A stretch of DNA of 64,000 nt from Microtetraspora sp. NBRC 16547 (GCF_030268965.1 NZ_BSSE01000006.1:62001-126000); one strand, 5' to 3'. Counted from the stretch's first letter, positions 15,767-25,215 are shown. The notes: generated from the letters alone by a model not told the origin. Program-made: numbers and translations.

Positions 15767-17113
15767 TCAGCCCGTCCGGCCGCGCCGCTTGGAGGTGGTC
15801 TGGTCGGCAACCGCTCGGACCGCTTGAAGCTCACGGAAGATCCAGGCAGCCCATTCCGGTAGGGAGAACTCCGTATCTGGCGCCAGCCCCGTCAGCCGGT
15901 GGAACTCGTTCACGTCAAGGGAGACAGCGACCTCGGGGTGGGCGAGCAACGACAAGAGTGGCACGCGGCCCGCTGGCGCGGCGATCCATTCGGCGACAGC
16001 GTCACGGAGCGCGACCAAGGTGGCGTCATCCTGCGCAATCAGGACCAGGTCGCGGATCGTGCTGGTCTTCCGGACATCGACCGCAGGAAGTCGCAGGACG
16101 GTTTCGTAAAGAAAAGCCGTCACGCTCGCCGGGGTGAACGTGGGGACCTGCCGATGCAGGTCGAAAGCCATCAGCGTTACTGCGACCTCGGGTGACATCT
16201 CGCGGTAAGAGAGCCGGGTGGAGGGCGAGAACAGTGCCTCTTTCCACCAGAGGAGGTTGGTTCGCCGCTCAAGTCCCGCTGTCGCACCACTCACCGACTT
16301 GAGAGCCTGCTCGACGTGGCCGGAGACGCTAGCCATCAGCGTCTTCAGAGCTTCCGTCAAAGATTCCTGCTCCACCTCGGCGTTTTCGACCGCGTTCTCA
16401 ATGACGTCGGCCGTGGCATTGGCCATGCGCTCGCCAAACTCCGTCACCCATTGCGCGGGATTACTGCTTGCATGGTGAGGGTTGCCGTTCGTGCTTACGT
16501 CTGATCCCGTCCGCGGCTGGTGGAACGTCGCGCCCGCAGCCGCCCGGTACTGGTTGGTAAGCTCGACGCGGTCAGTCTGCTTCACGGTCAGCTGGATCAT
16601 CGGGTCGGAGTTCACCAGGTCGAACGAAATCGACGGAACTGTGATCGAGGCAGGCGCCGCCCACTCCTCCTCGGCTCGTCTATTGACGACGGCCTCTACG
16701 TCGTTGACGATGTCGGACCAGATCGCCTGCTCATCGCCCGTTTCCAAGTGCGGAAGGGCGTTTCTGGCTAGCGCGACAAAGGCCACCCCGATGCGTTCGT
16801 CGGCTGCCGCCGCCTTGACCAGGGCGTCCAAGAGCATCGCGCGGACAACGGCCATCGGTGTGCTGGCGAAGACGTTGGCGTAGGTAGTCCACTGCTTCTT
16901 CAGCGCCTCCAGTGCTTCGATGACGATCGGGTCGTCCTTGGGAACCCGCGGATCGAAAGCAACCAGAGAGAAGGGCACAGCCTTGGATGGGGCTTTCTTC
17001 AGAACGCCCACAAGACTGCCCGTCGTCTGCTGGATCTTTGCGAGCCTGGTGTCGTCTCCACCCACGTCAACTAGACCGTGGGTGAGAAAGCGGAGAATGA
17101 CGTCCTCGCTCAC
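15767..17113 (-). CDS. GTPase-associated helical (GASH-like) protein, first gene of the caspase operon
   Basis: A 448-residue, all-helical soluble protein beginning MSEDVILRFLTHGLVDVGG and ending in a basic tail. There is no enzymatic motif. The central 100 residues (FGERMANATADVIENAVENAE onward) are probably coiled. The N-terminus and its place as first gene next to two GTPases fit the GASH family of GTPase-centred conflict systems, whose suggested role is recognition or scaffolding. It is followed after 5 bases by the DO-GTPase2-like gene. The operon promoter must lie right of 17113, but I see no clear operator there. Confidence 0.7.
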   Translation of the reverse strand: MSEDVILRFLTHGLVDVGGDDTRLAKIQQTTGSLVGVLKKAPSKAVPFSLVAFDPRVPKDDPIVIEALEALKKQWTTYANVFASTPMAVVRAMLLDALVKAAAADERIGVAFVALARNALPHLETGDEQAIWSDIVNDVEAVVNRRAEEEWAAPASITVPSISFDLVNSDPMIQLTVKQTDRVELTNQYRAAAGATFHQPRTGSDVSTNGNPHHASSNPAQWVTEFGERMANATADVIENAVENAEVEQESLTEALKTLMASVSGHVEQALKSVSGATAGLERRTNLLWWKEALFSPSTRLSYREMSPEVAVTLMAFDLHRQVPTFTPASVTAFLYETVLRLPAVDVRKTSTIRDLVLIAQDDATLVALRDAVAEWIAAPAGRVPLLSLLAHPEVAVSLDVNEFHRLTGLAPDTEFSLPEWAAWIFRELQAVRAVADQTTSKRRGRTG

Positions 17114-17559
17114 CTAACCTCCACAACGCCACGTCCTGAAGTGTCTGGCGAGCAACTATACGCCGATGCCGAGGTCTCGTTTGGACTGATGTTCGACGTG
17201 CCGGACGTTACTCTCAGGGCGGACCAATATGGGACGTTTTGTCGAATATCCGACGCTGCGCAAGCCAATACCGAGTACGGGACAGCGAAGGATGGCAGGC
17301 TATTCCGAACCAGGAAAGGAACCAGGGCTCCGGCGTAGTTGTGGTTTAAGGCCTAATGCCCGGATCTTGCGAGGAGGTTGGCCGGGATACGCAAGCAGGC
17401 GCGACTTTAGCGATCATGGAGGTTGTCGAAGTCTTGATCATGAGAGAAGACCGTGCGGCCCCCACGTGATCCCCGATCTCCTGTCCGAGCGTGATCGCTC
17501 CTGCCCAATGAAGCCTTACTGTCCGATTCGATCACGCTGAGATAACGTCAATGGCTCTG
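17114..17559. other. upstream region of the caspase operon, no gene recognised
   Basis: About 450 bases containing the presumed promoter of the minus-strand operon. No open frame shows conserved features. It borders an IS3-family remnant. Confidence 0.4.
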
Positions 17560-17800
17560 ACCGTTAGCGTTTGACGAGGGCCGTGGTCACGGCCTGCCCA
17601 GGAAGCGCCGGTCGCTGACCCGGCAGGGTAAACGGCGAGCGGCGCCGGACCTGGTCGGCCGCACGTTCACCACGGTCGCGTCGGACGTGTTGTGGGTCGG
17701 CGACGGCACAAGCATCGACACCGATGAAGGAACGCTGTACCTGGCCACAGTCGAGGACCTGTTCTCTCGCCGGCGGAGATTGAAACGCCAGCCCCGCCTG
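17560..17800 (+). mobile_element. IS3-family transposase remnant
   Basis: One short frame reads SDVLWVGDGTSIDTDEG, then LYLATVEDLFSRR. This is the first catalytic strand region of an IS3-family OrfB integrase core (the usual form is WVGDITYIPT.EG.LYLATVLDLFSRR). The rest of OrfB, OrfA and the terminal repeats are missing. It marks past transposition on the right edge of the caspase operon. Confidence 0.65.
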
Positions 17801-17876
17801 GGCGGAGCCTGGACAGCGGATAACTACGGGGGAAATGAGGTTGTGAAGAAGGGAGCGCAGTGCGAAGCTGTGTCCG

Positions 17877-18582
17877 ATGGTCCCGGAATCTTCCTTCGAG
17901 CCAGAACTCGAGCTTCCTCCGGAGGCAACCCTCTGGTTGCCGAGCCCCGACCCGGATGATGATGAGTCCGGACTTGGCTACTTCCATGAGACATGGTCGA
18001 TTCGTGACGTCACGACGGGGTTCGCCTTCGAGATTCTGAAATCAGAGCTCAATCTCGCCCGTCTCGTAGATGAGGCTTCCCGTGACCCGCACGAGTTCGA
18101 GACAGTCGCCTCTGCCGTCGAGTTCCCCGACCCAGAGAACGCGGATCGAGTTGAGTTTGGCCACGTCTGTGAAGATCTCATGTTCGAGATCACCGGCGAT
18201 GTTCCTCCTGACCTGGAGGGGCTGGAGCTTGGGGTTGCAGGGCTCGTTCACGCGCTAGCCGCCTATGGATGCGTGCCGACTGCTAGCTGCAGAGGCCATA
18301 CGTACGAGCCGCCGAGGCGGCCATGGTCCGATAGGCCGGTGGTGTACTTCGGAGCATGCAGAGCATCTGGTTCCGCTGGTCCGAGCCTCAGGATGTGGAT
18401 TCAACTTCGACTATGAGCGGCCTAAGTTGATATTGATTGAGGCGCCGTCAATCGCCGAAACAATTCGGCTCGCAGAGAGGATCCTACTCTCGATGCCTTC
18501 GGGGCTTTCTGTGGAGCAGCGGATCTTCCTGTCGGAAGCCAGAAACGGGCCTGGAAGCCCTAATCAATCCGCCCTCTGGTAA
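17877..18582 (+). pseudogene. hypothetical protein gene with a frameshift
   Basis: Two overlapping frames together encode one protein of about 230 residues. Frame A (from 17877) gives an acidic N-terminus, GYFHETWSIRDVTTGFAFEI and GVAGLVHALAAYGCVPTASC. Frame B continues EHAEHLVPLVRASGCGFNF, then IAETIRLAERILLSMPSGLS up to 18582. The crossover is at about 18350-18360, right after VVYFGA. No family recognised. The alpha/beta look and the rest of the gene being intact suggest either a recent single-base change or a sequence error. Confidence 0.55.
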
Positions 18583-18770
18583 AAACGGCGATCAGCGCAG
18601 ATCTTGAGTTGGTGATCGGCGCTCAGTCAGTTTCTACGGTGGGCCTGCCGTTCCTGACGGCTGTGGCGCGAACCAGGCAATTGCCGTAGCAAGGCTCGCG
18701 CTCAGGGTGGATCAGTTCTCCCGCGGCAGGGGGGCATGCCGGAACGTCCACCCCATCTGGCACATGGGAT

Positions 18771-19823
18771 TCATTGGCCTACAGTCTCGAACCACAATGG
18801 CAGACGTGGAGCTGTCCATTTGTTGAGAAGCTTGGGGTCCAGGTCGAGCGCTGCGACAAGAACGTGGGCGGCGAGCAGCGGAGGAATGGCGTTGCCGATC
18901 TGCTGGGCGATGTCGCGACCACTCCATGGATAGTCGGCAGGGAAGGTTTGGAGCTGTCCTGCCTCTGCAGGAGTGAAGCGGGGAAGCATGGTGCTGTCGG
19001 GTGCGATCACCCGGTTGCGTGAGATCTTTCCGGTGACGGTGGCAGATGGTTCCGTGGACTTGCGTAGGCCACGGGCTTTGGGGTCGCCGCCGGTGCCGTA
19101 ATTGGAGACGACGACGAAAGGATTCGGCCGTCGCAGCACATCCCCCATCGTCACCCAAGGTTTGATGCCTCCGGCTTCCTCGGGGCGAGGCACCCCCTTG
19201 CGGTACGGGTGATGAGTCGCTGCGGGCAACGTCACGTCGACCTTGCCCTTGTCCTTTCGTCGGGCGATCAGAACTGCGCGACGACGAGTCTGCGGCACTC
19301 CGTATTCCTCCGTGCGCAGCACGTTGTGGTCCACAGAGTATTCCAAGCCCGTGAGGATTTCATCCATCACTTCCCAGACTGGCCGGACAGCTGGTACCTG
19401 CTCCAAGATGATTGCGTCGTAGGGGCGTTCATTTTCTATCGCCCTGATTACCCATCGAAGAGGTTCCAGCACCAGAGCCGTTCGTGGGTCCGAAAGCTTC
19501 TTTAGATCTGCGGTGACATCCTCGCCGTTGGCCATGCGCTTTGCGAAGGTAAGCACATCGTTGAGATCCTGGCGGCCGGTGCCCGATCCTGCCACCGTAT
19601 AGGTCTGGCATGGGGGACCAGCTGCGAGGACATTGGCTTTCGGGAAGTTTTCGGGTCCCCAATCGCACACGTCCCCTTGCGTGGTGCGCAGTCCGGCTGC
19701 TTTTCGCGTGGCACACGCATTGTCGTCCAGTTCGATGCCGACCACGGGGATACCGAGCCAGGTCGCCGCCACATCCAGTCCGCCGGGTCCGGCGAATAGG
19801 TCAACAATTTCGACGGCGTGCAC
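18771..19823 (-). CDS. C5-type DNA cytosine methyltransferase
   Basis: A 350-residue DNA (cytosine-5) methyltransferase that transfers methyl from SAM to cytosine in a target site. Motif I is DLFAGPGGLD, motif IV with the catalytic Cys is GPPCQTYTVAG, motif VI is the EQV variant in IILEQVPAV, motif VIII is QTRRRAVLIA, and motif X is QQIGNAIPP. The target-recognition region lies between VIII and X. I chose the GTG at 19823 because AGGAG lies 6 bases upstream and the MTase fold begins within 6 residues. The open frame extends 40 codons further without conservation. It belongs to the adjacent restriction island with a second, different C5 MTase and a Vsr gene. Confidence 0.92.
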   Translation of the reverse strand: MHAVEIVDLFAGPGGLDVAATWLGIPVVGIELDDNACATRKAAGLRTTQGDVCDWGPENFPKANVLAAGPPCQTYTVAGSGTGRQDLNDVLTFAKRMANGEDVTADLKKLSDPRTALVLEPLRWVIRAIENERPYDAIILEQVPAVRPVWEVMDEILTGLEYSVDHNVLRTEEYGVPQTRRRAVLIARRKDKGKVDVTLPAATHHPYRKGVPRPEEAGGIKPWVTMGDVLRRPNPFVVVSNYGTGGDPKARGLRKSTEPSATVTGKISRNRVIAPDSTMLPRFTPAEAGQLQTFPADYPWSGRDIAQQIGNAIPPLLAAHVLVAALDLDPKLLNKWTAPRLPLWFETVGQ

Positions 19824-19960
19824 GTTGTCTCCTGGCTGAGGGGATGTCAGAAGCGGCAGAACTCGCACGCCTTGACTGCTGATACACCTTTGAAGCTCCC
19901 CATGACTGGGCAAGCATACTCTCTGTTTACGGTGGCTGGCCACCGTGACATGGTGGAGTC

Positions 19961-20176
19961 ATGCCCAACAAGCACAAGTACGCTTCCGCGGTGTATCGCC
20001 CGGATCCAGAGCTCCATGGGCGAGCCAAGGCGGCCGTCGCCGCGATGGGCTCTGATATGAACGCACACATCATCGGCTTCCTACGCTGGCTTGTCGGGGA
20101 TACCGACGAGCTTCCTCCTCGCCCGACTCCAATGGAGTCTCGGCTCACTGACGAGGCAAGGGCGATCAGGTCATGA
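19961..20176 (+). CDS. small basic protein between the two methyltransferases
   Basis: A 71-residue protein starting MPNKHKYASAVYRPDPELH, with AAVAAMGSDMNAHIIGFLRWLVG in the middle and a proline-rich tail. The short strand followed by two helices is compatible with a ribbon-helix-helix-like DNA-binding fold, but this is a structural guess. It faces away from the first MTase gene (138-base divergent gap) and towards the second. Its position is where a restriction-modification controller would sit. The ATG at 19961 lacks a strong ribosome-binding site. Confidence 0.6.
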   Translation: MPNKHKYASAVYRPDPELHGRAKAAVAAMGSDMNAHIIGFLRWLVGDTDELPPRPTPMESRLTDEARAIRS

Positions 20177-20237
20177 GCACCTTCACCAGGCGAAAGCTGA
20201 TTCGTGTGGCAAAGCCCACCACTTAGACGATCTTGTC

Positions 20238-21236
20238 TCAAGGTGCTGGTCGAAGTGCAGCCGCGATCTCCCTGCCTACCGCAGCGGCAACGGGGGGCGG
20301 GAACGCGTTTCCTACCTGCCGGTACCTGGCCGTCTTCTTGCCGACGAACTTCCAGTCCGCAGGGAACCCTTGTAGAAGCGCCACTTGGGGGGTGGTCAAC
20401 TTAGGCAGCCCCTCCCTGCCCTTCCTCCCCACACCATCACGCATGACGAACTCCGGGCCCGGAACCTCGTCCTCGATGCTGCTGCCGTTGACTCCGAGCC
20501 GGCACCAGATGGACTTGGCCCTGTCTGGGCCAAGGTCGCCGCCCCCGCGCTTCTCGGACCCGCCGACGATGGTGGGTGCGGTCTCGTCGGCTCTGGCGGC
20601 CCACTTGTCCGCCTCCGGCCAGCCACGGCTCGCCATAGAATCCCGCAGCACCTGACCGACGGTCTGAGTCGCCGGGGTCGGGACAGGCCAGCAGAAGCGT
20701 ACGTGGTGCTCAGGGCGTAACGCGACGAGGACGCTTCGCACACGTCGCTGGGGCACTCCGAAGTTCTGCGCATCCAGCAGCCTCCACTCGACGACGTAGT
20801 CGAGGCTCACGAGTTCCTTCACAACACGCTCGCGGACTGCAGAGAACCCCTGCTTGCGAAGTAGATTGTCGACGTTCTCAATCATGATCGCGCGAGGCGA
20901 GAGGGCTTCGGCCAACCTGATCACTTCTGGGAAGAGATCTCTGTCGTCCTCTTCCCCGATTTGGTGACCGGCGACCGTATATGGGGTGCAAGGGACACCG
21001 CCAGCGAGTAGGTCGATCCCTGAGACCTCGGGGTACCCCTCCGGATGGAACGCGCGGAGATCCATCTCTAGCACGTTCCAGTCGGGACGGTTGGCCTTGA
21101 GTGTGGCACAGGCGTTCGGGTTGCGCTCGATGAGCATCACGTGTTCGAAGCCCGCTTGCTCAAGGCCGAGAGCCTGCCCTCCCCCACCTGCACATATCTC
21201 CAGGCTCCTGAGGGAAGTGTGATCGGTCTTACCCAC
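20238..21236 (-). CDS. second C5-type DNA cytosine methyltransferase
   Basis: A 332-residue C5 MTase. Motif I is EICAGGGGQALGLEQAGF, motif IV GGVPCTPYTVAGH with catalytic Cys, motif VI MIENVDNLL, motif VIII QRRVRSVLVA and motif X RQVGNAFPP. The start is taken as the GTG at 21236 (before GKTDHTSLRS), preceded by a GAGG six bases away. The open frame extends 89 codons further into low-complexity sequence that overlaps the divergent vsr gene. With a second C5 MTase nearby, the system may methylate the two strands of an asymmetric site separately (inference). Confidence 0.9.
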   Translation of the reverse strand: MGKTDHTSLRSLEICAGGGGQALGLEQAGFEHVMLIERNPNACATLKANRPDWNVLEMDLRAFHPEGYPEVSGIDLLAGGVPCTPYTVAGHQIGEEDDRDLFPEVIRLAEALSPRAIMIENVDNLLRKQGFSAVRERVVKELVSLDYVVEWRLLDAQNFGVPQRRVRSVLVALRPEHHVRFCWPVPTPATQTVGQVLRDSMASRGWPEADKWAARADETAPTIVGGSEKRGGGDLGPDRAKSIWCRLGVNGSSIEDEVPGPEFVMRDGVGRKGREGLPKLTTPQVALLQGFPADWKFVGKKTARYRQVGNAFPPPVAAAVGREIAAALRPAP

Positions 21237-21392
21237 TTCTGTCCTCTCGTCCAAGTTGATCGAGAGAAGGGTACTGACGATGACCGACAAAATAGGATCT
21301 GTCCACTTGGCTGGGGGTGTGGGTTCGGCCCAGGTGCCTATGAACGGCGGCACCGTAACCTGGCTGGCGATCCTCGTCGTACCTTGGACCTT

Positions 21393-21845
21393 GTGGGGCC
21401 GAAAGCAGAGTCGTGGGCTTCTAGCGCCGCCGTCCGGGCGAGCATGAGATCCAACAAGAGCCGCGATACCATACCCGAGCTCGCGTTGCGGCGAGCCGTT
21501 CATGCTCTTGGCCTGCGTTATCGCGTTGCTGTTCGCCCCCTTCCGGGGCGTCGCCTAACGGCCGACTTGGTCTTCCCTCGCCTTCGCATCGCAGTCTTCC
21601 TCGATGGCTGTTTCTGGCACGGATGCCCTGAGCATCACAGTGTGGCCAAGACGAATTCGGCCTACTGGGCCGAGAAGCTCCGTCGTAACCGAGAACGAGA
21701 CGCGGACACCGATCGCCTGCTTAAAGAAGCAGGCTGGTCGGTCATCAGGATCTGGGAGCACGAGGATCCAGTAGTAGCGGCGCAACACGTCGCGGAGGTA
21801 GTTCACGCCGTGCGTGCCTCGCGGCTCGCAGCGCTCAACCGGTGA
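21393..21845 (+). CDS. vsr: very short patch repair (Vsr) endonuclease
   Basis: A Vsr-type endonuclease of about 150 residues that nicks next to T:G mismatches arising from deamination of 5-methylcytosine. Visible motifs are SNKSRDTIPELALRRAVHALGLRYRV, the active-site strand LTADLVFPRLRIAVFLDGCFWHGCPEH and the C-terminal WSVIRIWEHE. Cys and His residues in GCFWHGCPEHH are the expected zinc ligands. The start is uncertain: GTG at 21393 keeps the conserved SWASSAAVRASM lead-in, while ATG at 21444 gives 133 residues. It is divergent from the second C5 MTase, the usual partner of a Vsr. Confidence 0.9.
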   Translation: MGPKAESWASSAAVRASMRSNKSRDTIPELALRRAVHALGLRYRVAVRPLPGRRLTADLVFPRLRIAVFLDGCFWHGCPEHHSVAKTNSAYWAEKLRRNRERDADTDRLLKEAGWSVIRIWEHEDPVVAAQHVAEVVHAVRASRLAALNR

Positions 21846-22186
21846 TCAGTCCTTTCCCTGCGGCTGGGGTGTTTCCGGGACACGAGCGGCGATGATCTGG
21901 CCGGTGCCAGTAGGCGTTGGAAAAGATCACGCAGAGGTTGCGTGCTCGTGCGGCGCTATGTCGGCGTCGAGGCACGGGGCTCCCCTCCGCAGGCGCTCAT
22001 GAACCCTCGGGCGATGGAGGAGCTAACAACGCGATGCGGCCTGAACGGAACTCTTGTCGTGCTTCCGGACTTAAGGATGCTCGGGGGGCGTCATCCCACG
22101 AAACTCCGATTCACTGCGGATTGTCAGACCCACCTGGCACTGTGTGACGAGACAACGGTGAGGGGATCAAGGAGGGGGAAGCACAG
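21846..22186. other. intergenic region before the helicase-nuclease gene
   Basis: About 340 bases without a convincing gene. The right end carries an AAGGAGGGGG ribosome-binding site for the GTG start at 22187. Confidence 0.45.
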
Positions 22187-25147
22187 GTGGGTACTGAGGA
22201 AGCCCTGAGGGGATGGCTGACTCCGGAGCAGTATGCGGCGGCGGCGGCGTCGGAGAGAGAAGTACTGGCGCTCGCAGGTGCAGGGTCGGGTAAGTCGCGG
22301 ACGTTGGCCGCCCGGGTAGCGCACCAGATGGCCTCCGGGGCGGCTCCCGAGTCGATCGTGGCCTTCACCTTCACGGAGAAGGCGGGCGAGCAGATCAAGA
22401 TCCGCGTGGCCGCGGCTCTCAAGCAGTGCGGAATGGACCCGCTCATGGTCGGCGGGATGTACATCGGGACCATCCACGCCTGGTGCCAGCGGGTGCTGGG
22501 CGACATGGACGCCGGGTACCGGCAGTTCGACGTCCTGGACGAGATGCAGTTCCAGCTCTACCTGATCTCCCGCTACCCGAAGCTGGGAATCACCGCCTTA
22601 CGCGACGCCTACCCCACGAAAGAGGGCAAGCGGCGCGGCTACTTCGAGGCCATCAAGAAGTTCGGCGGCGCCTGGCAGATGATGAACGACGAGCTGCTGG
22701 ACCCCGCAGACGTCGCCGCCCAGCGCCCGGACCTCGGGACGGCGTTGGAACAGCTTCGGTCACACATGGAGCAGGACCGCTTCATTGACTTCTCCCTGAT
22801 GCAGAGGCTGGTCGTCGAAGCACTCGAAGCCAACGCCCCCGGCGCCGTCCAGGCTCTGGCTCCGCTGCAGCACGTCCTGGTGGACGAGTACCAGGACGTA
22901 AACGTGATCCAGGAGCGCCTCATCGGTCTCATGCACCAGAACTCCAAGACCCTGTTCGTCGTCGGAGACGACGACCAGGCGATCTACGGCTGGCGCGGGG
23001 CCGATGTCACCAACATCCTGGAGTTCGACAAGCGATATCCGCAAGCGTCGGTGCACAAGCTGCTCACCAACTTCCGTTCCACCTCCGCGATCGTGGAGGC
23101 GGCCGGAGACTTCGCCGCCCAAGAGCTGGGCGCCGAGCGTCTGCCGAAGGTCTTGAGTGCCCACCTCGATCGCAGCCCCAGGGAATTCGCCGTCCAGCAG
23201 TTCCCCGACCGGCAGGCAGAAGCCGACTTCGTCGCAAACCGCATCCAGGAACTGCTCGGCACGGCGTACGAGGAACCCGACGGCACCGTGCGAGGACTCA
23301 CCCCCGCGGACTTCGCAATCCTTATGCAGTCGACCGGACAGCTCGAGAGCGACGGGACCAAGCGTCATGCCGCCTACGTCCGGGCCCTGGAGGCGCGTGG
23401 AACCGTCTACGCCCTGAACGCGGGAGGCCAGCTATTCGACCGCGCCCAGCCGGCCGCGGTGCACAGCGCCTTCAAGCTGCTCCGGGAACGTTCCCCTAGC
23501 CGCAACGAGGTCGACCAGCTTTTCCACTCGGAACTGCTGCCCGCCTTCTCCTTCGCCGATCTTGGCCGTGTTCGCCACGTGTTCGCCGACTGGGGCCGGC
23601 GCATCCACGCCCCGGTCGGAGCGGGTCTTTCCCGGCAGCGGCTCTTCCCGCAGCAGCTCTTGCATGACCTCCTTCAGGCGCTCAACGTCGCTGGCAGCGG
23701 CTTCGACGACGGAGTCATGACGGACCTGGGTACCTTCAGCCGCATTCTCCAGGACGTGGAGAAGGTGTACTTCTCCATGGACGGGAAACAGAGGTTCACT
23801 GAGCTGCTCAACTTCCTGGGGAACGTGGCCGGCGACGGCTACGAGACGGACAACCAGATCATGCGCAGGCCGGACGCGGTCACCGTGTCGACGGTGCACC
23901 GGGCCAAGGGCCTGGAGTTCCCCGTGGTCTTCGTGGTCGACGTGGAGGCCAACCGCTTCCCCCGAAAGCGCCGCAGCTACGACGGGTGGATTCCCGCACC
24001 TCTCATCCAGCCGGCTCTCGACAACGGCTCGTATCAGACCGGCAGTCCCGATCAGGCTCGTCTCTTCTACACCGCGATCACTCGCGCAGAGCGCTACCTG
24101 TACGTCACGGGGGCGGCGCAGCTTCCCGCCGGAAAACGAGTCGCGAAGGTGTCGCCCTACGCCGCGAGGCTTACTCATCAGGAGATCCGTCGGGACCTCC
24201 TGGACCCGGGGGCGCCGCCGCCTATGACGCCGCCCCCGGCTACGCCCGAGCGACGGGGGGACGAGTCCGTGCTCCCGACGAGCTACTCGCAGATCCGCAC
24301 CTTCCTGCGATGTCCCCACGCCTACAAGCTGAGCGTGGTGAACGGCTTCTCGCCGCCCATCCCCGAGCTGTTCGGATTCGGTCGGGCCGTACACGCTGCC
24401 GTGGGCAAGCTGCATCAGGTCTACAACGGGAACGCCCCCACTCCGGACGAGGCACGAGCGATCGCCGAAGGGCTGTTCCACCTCAAGCACGTGGCGCCCA
24501 GCTCCGATCCGATCAACCGTCCGGGCGCCTACGAGCGGGCGCGGGACAAGGCATCGGGCATCGTCTCCGACTACGCCGATAAGTACGCGAAGGATTTCGA
24601 ACACAAGCGACAGGTCGAGCTTCCCTTCGAGATCCCCGTGGAGGGGGCGGTCATCTCTGGGGCCATCGACCTGCTTCTCAGCCTCGACGACGCCGAGAGG
24701 ATCCAAGAAGCGTTCGTGATCGACTTCAAGACCATGGAGGGTGGTCCGGAGCCGACGACCAACCCGGATCTCGAATGGGAGGATCTCTCCCTGCAGGTCC
24801 AGCTGTATGCGCGAGGAGCGGAACTGGTTCACGGCGCGAACGCGCGGACCGGTGCAGTTCACCTACTCAAGGACGGTCAGCGGATTCAGGTCCCTGTAGA
24901 TGCCGACGCAGTCGAAGCGGCGGTTACCAACGTGGAGTGGGCGGTGGGCCGGATCGCTGGCGGAGATTTCCCCCAGCGACCTTCGAGGAAGAAGTGCGAC
25001 AGTTGCGATTTCGCTCAGATCTGCCAACAGAAGCCGGAGTCTTTCGCAACCGGGGATGAGCCGCCAATGCTCCATCTGCCAAGTGGCGCGGAGGAAAAGC
25101 GGCTCCGTCAGGTAACTGCTTTCTCTAAGATCGGACCGGATCAGTAA
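22187..25147 (+). CDS. UvrD/PcrA-like helicase fused to a Cas4/RecB-like PD-(D/E)XK nuclease
   Basis: A 986-residue superfamily 1 DNA helicase-nuclease. Helicase motifs are clear: I AGAGSGKSRT, Ia TFTEKAGEQ, II VDEYQDVN, III GDDDQAIYGWRG, IV LLTNFRST, V STVHRAKGLEFPVVFV and VI YTAITRAERYLY. From about residue 700 a nuclease domain follows: SYSQIRTFLRCPHAYKL, the acidic GAIDLLLSLDD and the catalytic VIDFKTME. The closing CDSCDFAQIC together with the Cys in LRCPH could hold an iron-sulphur cluster as in AddB and Cas4. It starts at a GTG behind a strong ribosome-binding site. It lies between the methyltransferase/vsr genes and the Z1 operon (convergent), so a role in DNA degradation during restriction is likely. 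Confidence 0.9.
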   Translation: MGTEEALRGWLTPEQYAAAAASEREVLALAGAGSGKSRTLAARVAHQMASGAAPESIVAFTFTEKAGEQIKIRVAAALKQCGMDPLMVGGMYIGTIHAWCQRVLGDMDAGYRQFDVLDEMQFQLYLISRYPKLGITALRDAYPTKEGKRRGYFEAIKKFGGAWQMMNDELLDPADVAAQRPDLGTALEQLRSHMEQDRFIDFSLMQRLVVEALEANAPGAVQALAPLQHVLVDEYQDVNVIQERLIGLMHQNSKTLFVVGDDDQAIYGWRGADVTNILEFDKRYPQASVHKLLTNFRSTSAIVEAAGDFAAQELGAERLPKVLSAHLDRSPREFAVQQFPDRQAEADFVANRIQELLGTAYEEPDGTVRGLTPADFAILMQSTGQLESDGTKRHAAYVRALEARGTVYALNAGGQLFDRAQPAAVHSAFKLLRERSPSRNEVDQLFHSELLPAFSFADLGRVRHVFADWGRRIHAPVGAGLSRQRLFPQQLLHDLLQALNVAGSGFDDGVMTDLGTFSRILQDVEKVYFSMDGKQRFTELLNFLGNVAGDGYETDNQIMRRPDAVTVSTVHRAKGLEFPVVFVVDVEANRFPRKRRSYDGWIPAPLIQPALDNGSYQTGSPDQARLFYTAITRAERYLYVTGAAQLPAGKRVAKVSPYAARLTHQEIRRDLLDPGAPPPMTPPPATPERRGDESVLPTSYSQIRTFLRCPHAYKLSVVNGFSPPIPELFGFGRAVHAAVGKLHQVYNGNAPTPDEARAIAEGLFHLKHVAPSSDPINRPGAYERARDKASGIVSDYADKYAKDFEHKRQVELPFEIPVEGAVISGAIDLLLSLDDAERIQEAFVIDFKTMEGGPEPTTNPDLEWEDLSLQVQLYARGAELVHGANARTGAVHLLKDGQRIQVPVDADAVEAAVTNVEWAVGRIAGGDFPQRPSRKKCDSCDFAQICQQKPESFATGDEPPMLHLPSGAEEKRLRQVTAFSKIGPDQ

Positions 25148-25151
25148 CGAT

Positions 25152-25202
25152 GCGAAAGCCGTGGCCCGAAGTCGGACTTCATCGGCTCCGGGCCACTTTC
25201 GC
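25152..25202. terminator. bidirectional hairpin between convergent genes
   Basis: GCGAAAG-CC-GTGGCCCG (25152-25168) pairs with CGGGCCACTTTCGC (25189-25202) around a 20-base loop. It lies between the helicase-nuclease stop and the convergent DUF6339-like stop, so it probably serves both. Confidence 0.6.
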
Positions 25203-25215
25203 GTACATCCTTCCG

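Noticed and set aside
22187-25147. Cas4 or another CRISPR component because of the nuclease C-terminus with Cys cluster
   Set aside because: The domain is fused to a UvrD helicase and no CRISPR repeats or cas genes are in the window.
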